Of a DNA stretch of 64,000 nucleotides, positions 35,833-45,092 are shown piece after piece (position 1 is the first letter of the stretch; every line of letters begins with the position of its first letter). The notes below the pieces were generated by a model. It searched no databases. It worked only from the letters and a program-made list of their open reading frames with translations, and was not told the DNA's origin. A program made the translations under genes and the position numbers. Origin of the DNA: Acidobacteriota bacterium (GTDB lineage Bacteria > Acidobacteriota > Terriglobia > Bryobacterales > Bryobacteraceae); assembly GCA_026394055.1 (NCBI GenBank), contig JAPKYZ010000045.1, positions 44,796 to 108,795 on the forward strand, written 5' to 3'.

Positions 35833-36017
35833 TAGTCCCTCCGCTTTAGCCCCAGCTGTTTGAAGATGCCTTCCACTGTGCCGGTTTTCACTTCGGCTGA
35901 AGGGTGCCGCGGGATCAAGGACCGCTTGCCACCAAACCGGACAATCGTGTGTCTGGTTCCTTCTTCAAAGGTGCACCCTAGCCGGCGCAGCAACCGGCGC
36001 AATTCAGCAACCGTCAC
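35832..36017 (-). CDS. hicA: HicA-family toxin (second hicAB locus)
   Basis: 61 residues from GTG at 36017 (MTVAELRRLLRRLGCTFEEG). The HicA core is GTRHTIVRFGGKRSLIPRHP, with the catalytic His in RHTIV, and the closing helix is GIFKQLGL. It is an mRNA interferase. It is first gene of the pair, with the candidate operator immediately upstream. Confidence 0.85.
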   Translation of the reverse strand: MTVAELRRLLRRLGCTFEEGTRHTIVRFGGKRSLIPRHPSAEVKTGTVEGIFKQLGLKRRD

Positions 36018-36024
36018 GGATTAA

Positions 36025-36046
36025 TGGTAGTCAATTCTGACTACCA
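36025..36046. promoter_or_regulatory. Perfect palindromic operator upstream of hicA
   Basis: TGGTAGTCA (36025-36033), ATTC, TGACTACCA (36038-36046): a 9-bp perfect inverted repeat, 8 bp before the hicA start. On the minus strand TTGCCG and TACCAT, 17 bp apart, form a promoter whose spacer and -10 are covered by the palindrome. This is the expected layout for HicB autoregulation. Confidence 0.65.
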
Positions 36047-36066
36047 CGGCAAGCTTTGATCAACCC

Positions 36067-37083
36067 CTACCGCGCCTTCTTTCCCTTGTGGACATACATT
36101 GCCTTGTCCGCCCGCTCGATCACCAGCGTGATCGCCTCGCCCTTGCTCCAGCCGGCGATGCCGATGGAGGCGTCGACGAAGACCTTTTGCTCTTTGCCGC
36201 TGGCTTGGATCGTGTATTCGCCGAACACCCACTTACGCACGCGTTCGAGTTGTGGCTCGGCTTGATCGGCCTTGCCGTCGAGGATGGCGATGAACTCGTC
36301 GCCGCCCCAGCGGCCGACCAAGTCGGTGGACCGGAAGGCCTGCTTTAACTCGGTGGCGAACTGCTTCAGGACGGCGTCACCGGCTTGATGGCCGAAGGTG
36401 TCGTTGATCGGCTTAAAGCGGTTCAGGTCGAAGAGCACGATGGTGAACTCGCGGCCCACGGCGGCGCGTGATTCCATTTCTTGTTCGACGCGGCGGCGGT
36501 TGGCCACCCCGGTGAGTGCGTCAGAGGATGCGACCCGCTCCGCCTCGTCCAGCTTGGCTTGGTGAACGGCCAGCTCCCGCTGCAGCTTGGCCACGGCCTC
36601 ACGGCCGTCGCGCTCCATCTGCTCCACGCAGGAGCGCAGCTCGCTAGCGCTTTTCACAAGTGATGAACGGATCTGCCCCAGGTCGTCGAGGGTGGCAAAC
36701 TTCTGCAAGCGCGTCGTGAACTCGCCCAGCCGCCCGACGTAGCGCTGATCCCGGTCTCCCACCGATTGCGCGGTGGAGGCCATGATCAGCATGATTTCGC
36801 GGATCTCTTCCGTCTTATGTTTGAAGTACTCCGCCGCGCGCCCGCTCCAGGCCTCCAATTCCTGGCTGGCTTGCTGGCCGGTTTCGTTGACCACCCGCGC
36901 CGTGGCTTCCAGCGCCAGCCGTTCCTGCAGATTCAGCAGGCTTTGTTGCAGTTCCAGGCCGACCGGCGGACAGGCTTGAATGCCATTGTTCGCCATCGCC
37001 TGCAAGGTGGAGCGATAGGAGCTAATCGCCGAGCGCACCAACTCTTCGGAATCCGATTCGAGGTACTTCTTTATGGACAGCAC
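36067..37083 (-). CDS. Diguanylate cyclase (GGDEF) with N-terminal helical region
   Basis: About 338 residues if started at the GTG at 37083. The N-terminal 170 residues are helical without a recognised domain, followed by a coiled coil. The GGDEF domain starts near SSDALTGVANRRRVEQEM and has FDLNRFKPINDTFGHQAGD and the active-site GRWGGDEF. An inhibitory I-site RSTD lies five residues before GGDEF, so product feedback is expected. It makes cyclic di-GMP, which usually lowers motility, of interest beside a flagellar island. The frame continues upstream to an ATG at 37146, but that codon lies in a REP repeat and is unlikely to be the start. Confidence 0.88.
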   Translation of the reverse strand: MLSIKKYLESDSEELVRSAISSYRSTLQAMANNGIQACPPVGLELQQSLLNLQERLALEATARVVNETGQQASQELEAWSGRAAEYFKHKTEEIREIMLIMASTAQSVGDRDQRYVGRLGEFTTRLQKFATLDDLGQIRSSLVKSASELRSCVEQMERDGREAVAKLQRELAVHQAKLDEAERVASSDALTGVANRRRVEQEMESRAAVGREFTIVLFDLNRFKPINDTFGHQAGDAVLKQFATELKQAFRSTDLVGRWGGDEFIAILDGKADQAEPQLERVRKWVFGEYTIQASGKEQKVFVDASIGIAGWSKGEAITLVIERADKAMYVHKGKKAR

Positions 37084-37139
37084 GGGAGAGCTTATCGACC
37101 ACCGCGGCCTACCCTTGACCCGAATGTCCGGCTGGTCCA

Positions 37140-37250
37140 GCCCCATGCGTGAGCTTGGGGCTATGTCCGGGTCCGCAAAAAAGCCCCAAGCTCACGCATG
37201 GGGCTCATCAATCCCGTACTCGAAAAAGGCCCCAAGCTCACGCATGGGGC
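37140..37250. repeat. REPIN-like element B (three REP copies)
   Basis: The unit gccccatgcgtgagcttggg+gc lies at 37140-37161 and, inverted, at 37183-37204 and 37229-37250. The first two are perfect 22-nt inverted copies separated by 21 bp; the third repeats the orientation of the second. It shares the unit with 31332-31400. It separates the GGDEF gene from the sorbosone-dehydrogenase-like gene, and may fold when transcribed. Confidence 0.8.
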
Positions 37251-37262
37251 GAGTCGATACAC

Positions 37263-38459
37263 CTAGCCCTTGAACCAGACGCGCCAGATCTTGTTGTTGC
37301 CGTCTTCTGACACCAGCAAGCTGCCATCGGCCAACTGGAGCACGCCCACCGGCCGGCCCCAAACTTCCTTCTCGTCGGCCCCCATCATCCAGCCCGACAG
37401 GAACTCCTCGGGCGGACCGGCGGGCTTGCCGTCCTTGAACGGGACAAACACCACCGAATAGCCCACGCGCTTGGCGCGGTTTGATGAGCCGCGAAAGGCC
37501 AGAAACGCTCCGTTGCGGTACTTGGCCGGGAACTTCTTGCTGGTGCAGAAGGTGAAGTCCATCACGGCCGCGTGCGCGGGCAGGACGACGTCAGGAACAA
37601 CCGTTTTGGCCACCAGTTCCGGCGCCTCACCCTTGCGGCGCGGCTCTTCGTTGGGTCCGATATAGGCATAGGGCCAACCGTAGAAGGCGCCCGGTTTGAT
37701 CTCGGTAAAGAAGTCCGGCACCAGATCATCACCCAAACCGTCGCGCTCCTGCACGGTGGACCACAGCTTGCCCGAGACCGGATTCATGTGGATCGACACC
37801 GGATTGCGCAGCCCGCCCGCCACCACTTGATGGCCGGAGCCATCCGGGTTGTAGACATTCACCACGGCCCGATCCTTGGGGTCGCCCGGATCGACGTTCG
37901 ACGATGAGCCCACCGATACATAGAGCTTCTCGCCCTTCTTGTCGAAGGCCAGGCCACGCGTCCAGTGGCCCTTGCCATAGCCCTTCAGCGGCACGATCTC
38001 TTCGGCGGCGCCCACCGTCACGGCTTTGGCGTCCAGCTTATAGCGCTTGATCGCCTGGGCCTCGGCCACGTACAGATAATCCTTCCAGAGCGCCATGCCG
38101 AACGGGCGATCCAGTCCAGTGATCAGCTTTTGGGGGGCCGAGCCGGGCTTTACCACTAGCACCGAACCATCGGCGACGCTTTCGGTCACCAATACCGGTC
38201 CACCGGGCAGCTCCAGCATGTAGCGCGGTTTCTGGAAGCCGGTGGCGAACTCCTCGGCCACAAATCCGGCCGGCAGGTTCAGCGTCTTGCCCGCCGGTTG
38301 AGCCACCACCTTGGCCGGATTACTGGCCGAAGGCGTGGCGTTGGGCGGCGGCAGCGTCACTTTTTTGGACTGGGCGAGCAGCGAGGGCTGACCGAGCACC
38401 ACGCCCAAAAGCGCGCAAGCAAACATCGAAGACCGGCGAAACAGGGAAACAGAGATCAT
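37263..38459 (-). CDS. Secreted sorbosone/glucose dehydrogenase-like beta-propeller protein
   Basis: 398 residues with a signal peptide (MFACALLGVVLGQPSLLAQS region) and a beta-propeller of the PQQ-dependent sugar dehydrogenase / L-sorbosone dehydrogenase type. Motifs: DRPFGMALWKDYLYVAEA, GHWTRGLAFDKKGEKLYVSVGSSSN, GLRNPVSIHMNPVSGKLW and a terminal VSEDGNNKIWRV. Such proteins oxidise sugars in the periplasm with PQQ, though many relatives have no known activity. It is transcribed alone. Confidence 0.82.
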   Translation of the reverse strand: MISVSLFRRSSMFACALLGVVLGQPSLLAQSKKVTLPPPNATPSASNPAKVVAQPAGKTLNLPAGFVAEEFATGFQKPRYMLELPGGPVLVTESVADGSVLVVKPGSAPQKLITGLDRPFGMALWKDYLYVAEAQAIKRYKLDAKAVTVGAAEEIVPLKGYGKGHWTRGLAFDKKGEKLYVSVGSSSNVDPGDPKDRAVVNVYNPDGSGHQVVAGGLRNPVSIHMNPVSGKLWSTVQERDGLGDDLVPDFFTEIKPGAFYGWPYAYIGPNEEPRRKGEAPELVAKTVVPDVVLPAHAAVMDFTFCTSKKFPAKYRNGAFLAFRGSSNRAKRVGYSVVFVPFKDGKPAGPPEEFLSGWMMGADEKEVWGRPVGVLQLADGSLLVSEDGNNKIWRVWFKG

Positions 38460-38687
38460 GGCGATGGCGCCAGTGTATCACCCAGCCCGGTACCCCGACT
38501 ATCCGCTCCAGCGCTCAGGCCGCGATGACGATTCTGCTCCGACAAATGTATTTTTTAAACGCGACGACTTCCGTTTTAACGAGCAATAGTGTACATTAGC
38601 GTCACAACGGGATATCGGGGCTAGTCGGCGTTGATTGGGGAGTCGTGTACCATGATCCCGATCCTGTTCATGCTTCAGGAGGGTTCA

Positions 38688-40058
38688 ATGAGCGTTATCT
38701 CAACTTCGCTGGCTACCATGGCCAGCCGCCTTGTTTCACTTTCCGCGCTGGCTCTAATTGGCGCGGGTTCCATGCTAGGTTTTTCCACCGGTCCACCCAC
38801 TCAGCGCACCGGCGCGTCGGTTGATGGCGGTGCCAACTGCACCGTGTGCCATCGTGGTGCGCCTGCCAATGCCGATCAGCGCGGCCGCTTGACGATCGAA
38901 GCCGCATCCTACCGCCCCGGCATCAAGCAGACCGTGAGGGTCACCGTGGAGCACCCGGATGCACTCCGCTGGGGCTTTGAGCTGATCGCCCGCTATGCCG
39001 GTAATGAAACCAAGCAAGCTGGTTCGTTTACACCCACCAACTTGACCCGTGTCGTCTGCGGCGCGGCTGGTACGCCCGCACCCTGCAATGGGGATCGTGA
39101 GTTTGCCACCCACACTTCTGCGGCTACTCTCCTGGGCTCCAATGGCCGTATGACCTTTGAAGTGGAATGGACCCCGCCCACCGAGGACATTGGCGACGTC
39201 ACCTTCTATGCCGCCGGCAACGCGGCCAACAATGGCGGTGGCAACACGGGGGACATGATCTACACCTCCTCCACCGTGGTCCGCAATGGGGTGGGCTGTT
39301 CGCTGGAAACTCCGACCATTCGCGAAGTCTCGAGTGCCGCCTCCGGGGCGCCGAATATGGCGTTCAACGGCCTGACGTCCGTCTATGGCACCAACTTTGG
39401 TCCGGCGGGCCGTTCCCGTGGTGCGACCGAAGCCGAGGTGCGGCTGCTCTCGTTCCCCAAGCAGATGGATTGTGTCACGGTTCTGGTGAATGGCAAGCCC
39501 GCGCCGATCACGTTTTCCAGCGCCGGGCAGATCAACTTCCAGGCTCCGTTCGATCAGCTGAACGCCGCGACGGTGCAAGTGGTCGCCAATCGGGGCCTAC
39601 CCAATGAGCGCGCCAGCACGGCCTTCAGCTCCAGCATCAGCCCGCTGCAACCGGCCCTGTTCACCTTTAGCGGCACCAAAAGTGTCGCGGCGCGCGGACC
39701 GGACGGATCGACGCCGGTGGCACTGCCTGCGGTGGTTCCCGGGGGACGCCCGGCCAAGCCCGGCGACATGATCTCGATCTTCGCCACCGGCCTGGGTGTC
39801 ACCAACCCGGCCTGGGATTCGGGCGACATCGCGCGCAACGCCTCGCCGTTGCAGATCCCGATCTCAGTGGAAGTGGGTGGCATCACGGTGCCGGCAACCG
39901 ACATCCTCTATCAGGGTGCAGCGGTGCAGGCGATCTCGGGTCTCTACCAGGTGAACGTCAAGTTGCCGGCTTCGTTGGGTGCGGGCGATCAGTTGCTGGT
40001 GATCCGGCAGGGTGGCTTGGCCTCGCAGACCGGTGTCACGGTTCCGATCGCGCCGTAA
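38688..40058 (+). CDS. Secreted protein with choice-of-anchor V/Reeler-like domain and TIGR03437 C-terminal domain
   Basis: About 456 residues from ATG at 38688, preceded by GGAGGG. A signal peptide (SLSALALIGAGSMLG) is followed by a CTVCH motif and a Reeler / choice-of-anchor V-like domain ending in GDVTFYAAGNAANNGGGNTGDMIYTSS. The C-terminal 220 residues are a TIGR03437 domain (SVYGTNFG, VTVLVNGKPAPITFSSAGQINFQ, GDMISIFATGLG), seen mainly in Solibacter relatives. Function unknown; probably exposed or secreted. An alternative in-frame ATG at 38652 also has a GGGGAG site. Confidence 0.82.
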   Translation: MSVISTSLATMASRLVSLSALALIGAGSMLGFSTGPPTQRTGASVDGGANCTVCHRGAPANADQRGRLTIEAASYRPGIKQTVRVTVEHPDALRWGFELIARYAGNETKQAGSFTPTNLTRVVCGAAGTPAPCNGDREFATHTSAATLLGSNGRMTFEVEWTPPTEDIGDVTFYAAGNAANNGGGNTGDMIYTSSTVVRNGVGCSLETPTIREVSSAASGAPNMAFNGLTSVYGTNFGPAGRSRGATEAEVRLLSFPKQMDCVTVLVNGKPAPITFSSAGQINFQAPFDQLNAATVQVVANRGLPNERASTAFSSSISPLQPALFTFSGTKSVAARGPDGSTPVALPAVVPGGRPAKPGDMISIFATGLGVTNPAWDSGDIARNASPLQIPISVEVGGITVPATDILYQGAAVQAISGLYQVNVKLPASLGAGDQLLVIRQGGLASQTGVTVPIAP

Positions 40059-40082
40059 GGGCGTTTTGGTCTCGCGTAAAAC

Positions 40083-40133
40083 ACTTCACCCCCAGTTCCA
40101 TCTCCTGAAAAAGAGATGGGCTGGGGGTGAAGT
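40083..40133. terminator. Bidirectional terminator hairpin
   Basis: A 13-bp perfect stem (acttcacccccag, 40083-40095 with 40121-40133) encloses a second 7-bp stem (ccatctc/gagatgg) with loop ctgaaaaa. It lies between two convergent genes and can serve both. T-rich tracts are weak on either side. Confidence 0.75.
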
Positions 40134-40164
40134 TGTTTGCGGGATTGCTTACACCAGTCCGGCG

Positions 40165-41727
40165 TTACAGCAGCTTTTCGGCGATCGACTTGGGCTGTAC
40201 AAACTGCAGCAAGTAGTCCGGGCCGCCGGCCTTTGAGTCCGTGCCGCTCATGTTGAAGCCGCCGAAGGGGTTGGCGCCCACCATGGCGCCCGTGCACTTG
40301 CGGTTGATATAGAGGTTGCCGACAAAGAACTGCTCGCGCGCCTTGCGGATCTTCTCGGGGTCGCGCGTGTAGGCGGCGCCGGTCAGGCCGTACTCGGAAT
40401 CGTTCGCCAGCTCCAGCGCATGGTCGAAGTCACGGGCCTTGGTGACGGCCAGCACTGGTCCAAAGATCTCTTCCTGGAACAGCCGATCGGTGGATTCGAT
40501 GTCGGCGATGATGGTGGGCTTGATAAAGTAGCCCTCGCCTTCGGCCTCTTCACCGCCCGTGATCAGCCGGCCTTCCTGCTTGCCGACCTCGATGTAGTCC
40601 AAAATCGACTTCTTCGCACCGGCATTGATCACCGGCCCCATGTAGTACTGCGGATCGTCGGCCGGGCCTTGCGTCAGCTGCTCCGCGCGCTCCTTGATCC
40701 GCTCGATCAAATCGTCGTAGACCGTCTCATCTACAATCAGCCGCGAACAGGCCGAGCATTTCTGGCCCTGGAAGCCAAACGCGGCGGCGACAATGCCTTG
40801 CGCCGCGGCTTCGAGATCGGCATCACGGTCGACAATGATGGCATCCTTGCCGCCCATTTCAGCGACCACGCGCTTGATCCACTTCTGCCCCGGTTGCGTC
40901 TTGGCCGCCAGTTCATTGATCCGCAGGCCCACTTCTTTTGATCCAGTGAACGAAATGAAGCGCGTCTTGGGGTGCGCCACCAGCAGATCGCCAATCGCGG
41001 CGCCGGAGCCCGGCAGCAGCGTGTAGGCGCGCTCCGGGAAGCCGGCCTCGGCCAGCACTTCCATGAATTTGGCGGCGATGGTGGGCGTGTCGCTGGAAGG
41101 CTTGATCACCACGGTGTTGCCCGCGACCAGTGAGGCCACCGCCATGCCCACCAGAATGGCCAGCGGGAAGTTCCACGGCGGCACAATGATGCCCACGCCC
41201 AGCGGCAGGTAGACCAGCACGCCCTGTTCGCCCGGCATCTGCACGAGCGGTTCCGGTGAATCGAGCTTGGCCATCTGGCGCGCGTAGTAAGCCATAAAGT
41301 CGATCGCCTCGCAGACGTCGGCTTCGGCTTCATTCCAGTTCTTGCCCGATTCCAGCACCAGCCAGGCATTGAACTCATCCTTGCGGCGGCGCAGAATCTC
41401 GACGGCCCGATTCGTTGCGGCGATGCGCAGCGACGCCGAGGTGCGGCTCCAGTCCTTGAAGTAGGCAAACGCTGTTTCGACGGCCTGATTGGCCATGTCG
41501 ACGGTGGCCTTCTGGTGGACGCCCACGATCTCCGTTGGCCGGGAGGGGTTCACTGAGCGGATCTTGTCGTCCGTGAAAAACTCATCGCGCCCAATGCGGA
41601 GCGGGTATTCGCGGCCCAGGTCATCTTTCACCTTGGCCAGCGCCGCCTCCATCGCCTGCCGGTGCACGGGCTGGGTAAAGTCGCGGTACGCCTCGTTGAC
41701 AAACGGGGGCAGGGAGGTGGTGCTCAT
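40165..41727 (-). CDS. L-glutamate gamma-semialdehyde (1-pyrroline-5-carboxylate) dehydrogenase
   Basis: 520 residues of the aldehyde dehydrogenase superfamily, of the RocA/PruA type. Catalytic Cys in GFQGQKCSACSR, general-base Glu in VVAEMGGKDA, NAD-binding FTGSKEVG and the C-terminal NPFGGFNMSGTDSKAGG. It oxidises glutamate semialdehyde to glutamate in proline and arginine catabolism. It is a single-domain enzyme without a fused proline dehydrogenase, and none lies nearby. Confidence 0.9.
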   Translation of the reverse strand: MSTTSLPPFVNEAYRDFTQPVHRQAMEAALAKVKDDLGREYPLRIGRDEFFTDDKIRSVNPSRPTEIVGVHQKATVDMANQAVETAFAYFKDWSRTSASLRIAATNRAVEILRRRKDEFNAWLVLESGKNWNEAEADVCEAIDFMAYYARQMAKLDSPEPLVQMPGEQGVLVYLPLGVGIIVPPWNFPLAILVGMAVASLVAGNTVVIKPSSDTPTIAAKFMEVLAEAGFPERAYTLLPGSGAAIGDLLVAHPKTRFISFTGSKEVGLRINELAAKTQPGQKWIKRVVAEMGGKDAIIVDRDADLEAAAQGIVAAAFGFQGQKCSACSRLIVDETVYDDLIERIKERAEQLTQGPADDPQYYMGPVINAGAKKSILDYIEVGKQEGRLITGGEEAEGEGYFIKPTIIADIESTDRLFQEEIFGPVLAVTKARDFDHALELANDSEYGLTGAAYTRDPEKIRKAREQFFVGNLYINRKCTGAMVGANPFGGFNMSGTDSKAGGPDYLLQFVQPKSIAEKLL

Positions 41728-41833
41728 GGTGTGCTCCTGAAAAGTGGGGGGAATGAGATGGACGAATAGACAAGCCTGCCCGGCGCAACGGCCAGGCAGG
41801 CATTAGGGACTTCAAAAAGACAGTGCGGAGAGA

Positions 41834-42076
41834 CTAGCCCTGGACCAGCTTCTTGCCGCGCTCAAACAGCTCAGCGGCTTCGTCGGCAAACTCGCGGCCC
41901 TTCTCGTACAGGTCGCGGCCTTGCTCGGCAACGCGGTCACGGCCTTCATTGGCCCGGCGGGCCAGCAACTGACGGGTCTGCTCGCCAGACTGGGGAGCAA
42001 ACAGAATGCCCAGCGCAGCACCGACCGCAGCGCCGGCGAGGAACCAAACAATACCTTCGTTGTTATCGCGATTCAT
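41834..42076 (-). CDS. YtxH-domain membrane protein
   Basis: 80 residues starting MNRDNNEGIVWFLAGAAVGAALGILFAPQSGEQTRQLL, a single membrane helix with the YtxH Gly-rich signature and APQSG. A helical, charged tail follows. AAGGAG lies 7 bp before the ATG. Such proteins are general envelope or stress-related; no defined role. The frame is open further upstream (42169), but those residues are not conserved. Confidence 0.8.
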   Translation of the reverse strand: MNRDNNEGIVWFLAGAAVGAALGILFAPQSGEQTRQLLARRANEGRDRVAEQGRDLYEKGREFADEAAELFERGKKLVQG

Positions 42077-42114
42077 GGGAAACTCCTTTGGAATTTGTAT
42101 ATCTTCTAGAAACT

Positions 42115-44631
42115 TCAGTGTAGCGCGAGCCGCTCGGCGGAAAACCACTCCCCACTCGTGATCAACCACGGCAGGGCGTGGGAAAGCTGGCGCTCCCCGG
42201 CAAAGGTTTCCCAGCGCAGACGGTGGCCGTCGGAATGGATCGACAGCCGCCCCTGCTGATCCGTCCGCAGCGGCAGTGTGTGTGCCTCCGCCAACGCATC
42301 GAGCGTCTGGGCGTGCGGGTGCCCGTAACGGTTGGCATCCCCAACCGAGATCAACCCCAGCAACGGCCGGCCTTCCGCCACCAACGCGGGCGTCGCGCGC
42401 GCCTTGCCGCCATGGTGCGGCAGCTTCAACACCGTGAACGGGCCCTCCGGCGGCGCCATCGTGGTGGCATCCCCCGGCAGCAGGAACCGGTGCTGACCCA
42501 AGCGAACTTCGAGCACGAGTGAATGCTCATTCCGCGGCGGGCCGTCGTAGTCGTCCTCGGCCGCGGGTGCCAGTGCCGAGACCGTGGCCGCGCCGAAGTT
42601 CCAATGTGCCCCGGCGCGGCACTGGCGCACCGTCACGCCCCGAGCACGGGCGGCCGCCAGCAGCCGGTCGAGTTCAGCACTTCGGCCTAGGCCGGTGATC
42701 CAGAGCTCACGCGGGTGGAAGTTCTCGATCAGCGCCTGCATGCCGCCCATGTGATCGGCATGCGCGTGGGTGAGCGCCACAATGTCTACGGACCGCATCG
42801 ACCGTGACCACAGATAGGGCGCCACCACCTCTTCGCCCAAATCCATCGGCTTGCTGGCGCGGCCGAACGTGGGCAGGCCGCCCGCGTCCACCATCATGCG
42901 CGTGCCATCGGGAAACACCGCCAGCAGCGCATCGCCCTGCCCCACATCAAGCGCAGTGATTTCGAGCTCACCCGCTTGGGCATCCACCGGAAAGGGGTGG
43001 ATCAGCAGCACGGCCAAGGCTCCGATGCTGGCCAGGGCCCCGGCAAAAGTCCAACGGGACTGCCGGCGCAGCAGCAACGCGAAAGTCAGCAGCGTGGCCA
43101 CCACCAGCAGTGCCAGCCACAGCGGCGGTGCCGGAATGCGGAAGTCAGGCTCCCAGCGCAGGTGCCACTGGGCTAGGCTGCTGGCCCCATCCACCATCGC
43201 CCGCGTCAGCCACACCAAGGGCGGCAGACCGCTGAGTGTTGCCGCAAAGCCGATGGGGATCGCCATCTCCAGCAGGAAGACCACGCCCACATTGGCCAGC
43301 ACTGCGGTGAACGCCCAGCGATGGAAGTAGACGACAAACGGGATCGCCAGCGCCAGCTGCACCGAGGCTGAGATCAGCATCATCGTCCCTAGCGCGCTTC
43401 CCAGCCGCACCAGCCCGCTGAGCGCGATGGTGACCGGGCGCACTGGCCAGCGGAGGCACAGCGAAACCGTTTCGGCCATCAGGCGCAACTCCACGCGGAG
43501 GCGAGAGATCTGTGGGTCCAGGCGCGGATCGCGGGTCGGGTCCGTCAAGTGTTTCCCGGCTTGTTGCCAAGGCGCCATGAAGCGTTCATTCAGCGGCAAG
43601 GCGATGGCGCAGATCGCCGCCAGCGACAGGAAGGATAGCTGGAAGCTGGCGTCAAACAGCTGCTGCGGGTCATAGAGGACAAAGCCCCACGCCACGCACG
43701 CCAGGATGTTCAGCATGCGCGCGCGGCGATACAAAAAGCGGCACAGCAGGACCAGCGTGAACCCGGCGGCCGCGCGCAGCACGGGCGCATTGGCACCCGC
43801 GATGATGGCGTACACCCAGCTCAGCCCCGCCGTCACCATCAGCGCCGGGAACTCCGGCAACACCAGCTTCAGCAAGAAGATCACCACCGCCGCCAGCGCC
43901 GTGACGTGCGTGCCGGAAACCACCAGCGCGTGATAGGTGCCGGTACGGCGGAAGCTGTCGGACCAGTCCCTGTCCAGCTGCGCGGATTCACCAATCAGCA
44001 GCGCGGCGATCTTGCCCCGGTCCTCGCCGAAGAGCTGGTCAATCCGGTCGAGCAGCCGGCCGCGCAGGCGATAGATGGACGCCAGTACCTTTGATCCGCA
44101 TTCGCCCGGCAAGGTCTCCACCGTGCGCCCCGCCACGGACCAATAGATCCGCTGCCGTTTGAGGTAGCTTTCGACATCGAACGCCCCTTCGTTCTGGTAG
44201 TTCCGCGGACGCCGGACGCGGCCCTGGACTTCGGCCAGTTGCCCGTACTCCAGCGCCGGTGGCGCGTCGCCCGGCTTCACAAACAGGCTCACCCGAGCCC
44301 GCGCGTCGGGGGCAAGTTCCAGCACAAACTGCTCCCGGTCCGGATGCAGCCGCGGGGGCTCGACGACACAGCCGGAGAGGGTGACCAGCTCATTCTGCTC
44401 CGCATCGAGCTCCGGCAGCTTCTTCGGCAACCGCCACTGCCAGAAGGCTGACCCGACAAACACGAGGGAGAGGCAGAGCGCAGGCAACCGCGTCCGCCCC
44501 GGAATGAATGCCAGCGCTGCCAGTCCGAGCGCCGCCCACACGGCCGGGCCCAGCGGCGATTGCCGTTCGAGCACCAACCCCAGGGCAAAGCACAGAAACG
44601 GCAGCAGCAACGGCTCGCGGAGCTTCATCAA
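42115..44631 (-). CDS. comEC: ComEC/Rec2-type DNA uptake channel
   Basis: 838 residues. An N-terminal DUF4131-type region with early membrane helices is followed by the competence channel domain (about residues 225-500, LVVSGTHVTALAAVVIF). A C-terminal metallo-beta-lactamase domain begins at EITALDVGQGDALLAVFPDG and contains LTHAHADHMGGMQAL. ComEC carries single-stranded DNA across the inner membrane during transformation. No other competence gene is in the window except possibly the nearby nucleases. Confidence 0.92.
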   Translation of the reverse strand: MMKLREPLLLPFLCFALGLVLERQSPLGPAVWAALGLAALAFIPGRTRLPALCLSLVFVGSAFWQWRLPKKLPELDAEQNELVTLSGCVVEPPRLHPDREQFVLELAPDARARVSLFVKPGDAPPALEYGQLAEVQGRVRRPRNYQNEGAFDVESYLKRQRIYWSVAGRTVETLPGECGSKVLASIYRLRGRLLDRIDQLFGEDRGKIAALLIGESAQLDRDWSDSFRRTGTYHALVVSGTHVTALAAVVIFLLKLVLPEFPALMVTAGLSWVYAIIAGANAPVLRAAAGFTLVLLCRFLYRRARMLNILACVAWGFVLYDPQQLFDASFQLSFLSLAAICAIALPLNERFMAPWQQAGKHLTDPTRDPRLDPQISRLRVELRLMAETVSLCLRWPVRPVTIALSGLVRLGSALGTMMLISASVQLALAIPFVVYFHRWAFTAVLANVGVVFLLEMAIPIGFAATLSGLPPLVWLTRAMVDGASSLAQWHLRWEPDFRIPAPPLWLALLVVATLLTFALLLRRQSRWTFAGALASIGALAVLLIHPFPVDAQAGELEITALDVGQGDALLAVFPDGTRMMVDAGGLPTFGRASKPMDLGEEVVAPYLWSRSMRSVDIVALTHAHADHMGGMQALIENFHPRELWITGLGRSAELDRLLAAARARGVTVRQCRAGAHWNFGAATVSALAPAAEDDYDGPPRNEHSLVLEVRLGQHRFLLPGDATTMAPPEGPFTVLKLPHHGGKARATPALVAEGRPLLGLISVGDANRYGHPHAQTLDALAEAHTLPLRTDQQGRLSIHSDGHRLRWETFAGERQLSHALPWLITSGEWFSAERLALH

Positions 44632-44741
44632 GACAGTAGTGGAGTTGGGCGGGTTGTCCTCTCAGTAAAACATCCACATACAAGAAGACTTGGGGCCGGA
44701 AGGCTGGCCTTACGGCTTGCGCGCCCGCGAATCGCTGAAGG

Positions 44742-45092
44742 TTAAGGCTGAGGGGGCCTGATTTTCGGTCTCATGGGAATCTCCACTTCCGCATAACTGC
44801 CCGGCAAGGCCGCGAGCACCGTGGCGGCAATCTTGTCGAGATGCAACTGAACATCGGGCCACTGCTGGCTGGTCAACACAACCAGCGCTATCTTCCGACG
44901 GGCAAGATTTTGCTGATACCGGATGTTCTTGTCGGTGCTCAACAGAAGGTCGTATCCAGCCTCTTCGGCGCGCTGGATTAACTCGCCGTTCCCGAGCTCA
45001 TGCCAGCCGATTTGCCGCGCCCGGGTGATTTCATGGCCGCTAAGACACCGGGATACCGACCGCGGAGTGCCGTTGTCGAAGAGGATTTTCAT
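44742..45092 (-). CDS. DUF5615 PIN-like toxin
   Basis: 116 residues starting MKILFDNGTPRSVSRCLSGHEI, with ELIQRAEEAGYDLLLSTDKNIRYQQNL and LVVLTSQQWPD. This matches the DUF5615 PIN-like family, with acidic residues D6 and D in TDKN as probable metal ligands. It overlaps the preceding DUF433 gene by 4 bp, the normal toxin-antitoxin arrangement. Confidence 0.78.
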   Translation of the reverse strand: MKILFDNGTPRSVSRCLSGHEITRARQIGWHELGNGELIQRAEEAGYDLLLSTDKNIRYQQNLARRKIALVVLTSQQWPDVQLHLDKIAATVLAALPGSYAEVEIPMRPKIRPPQP

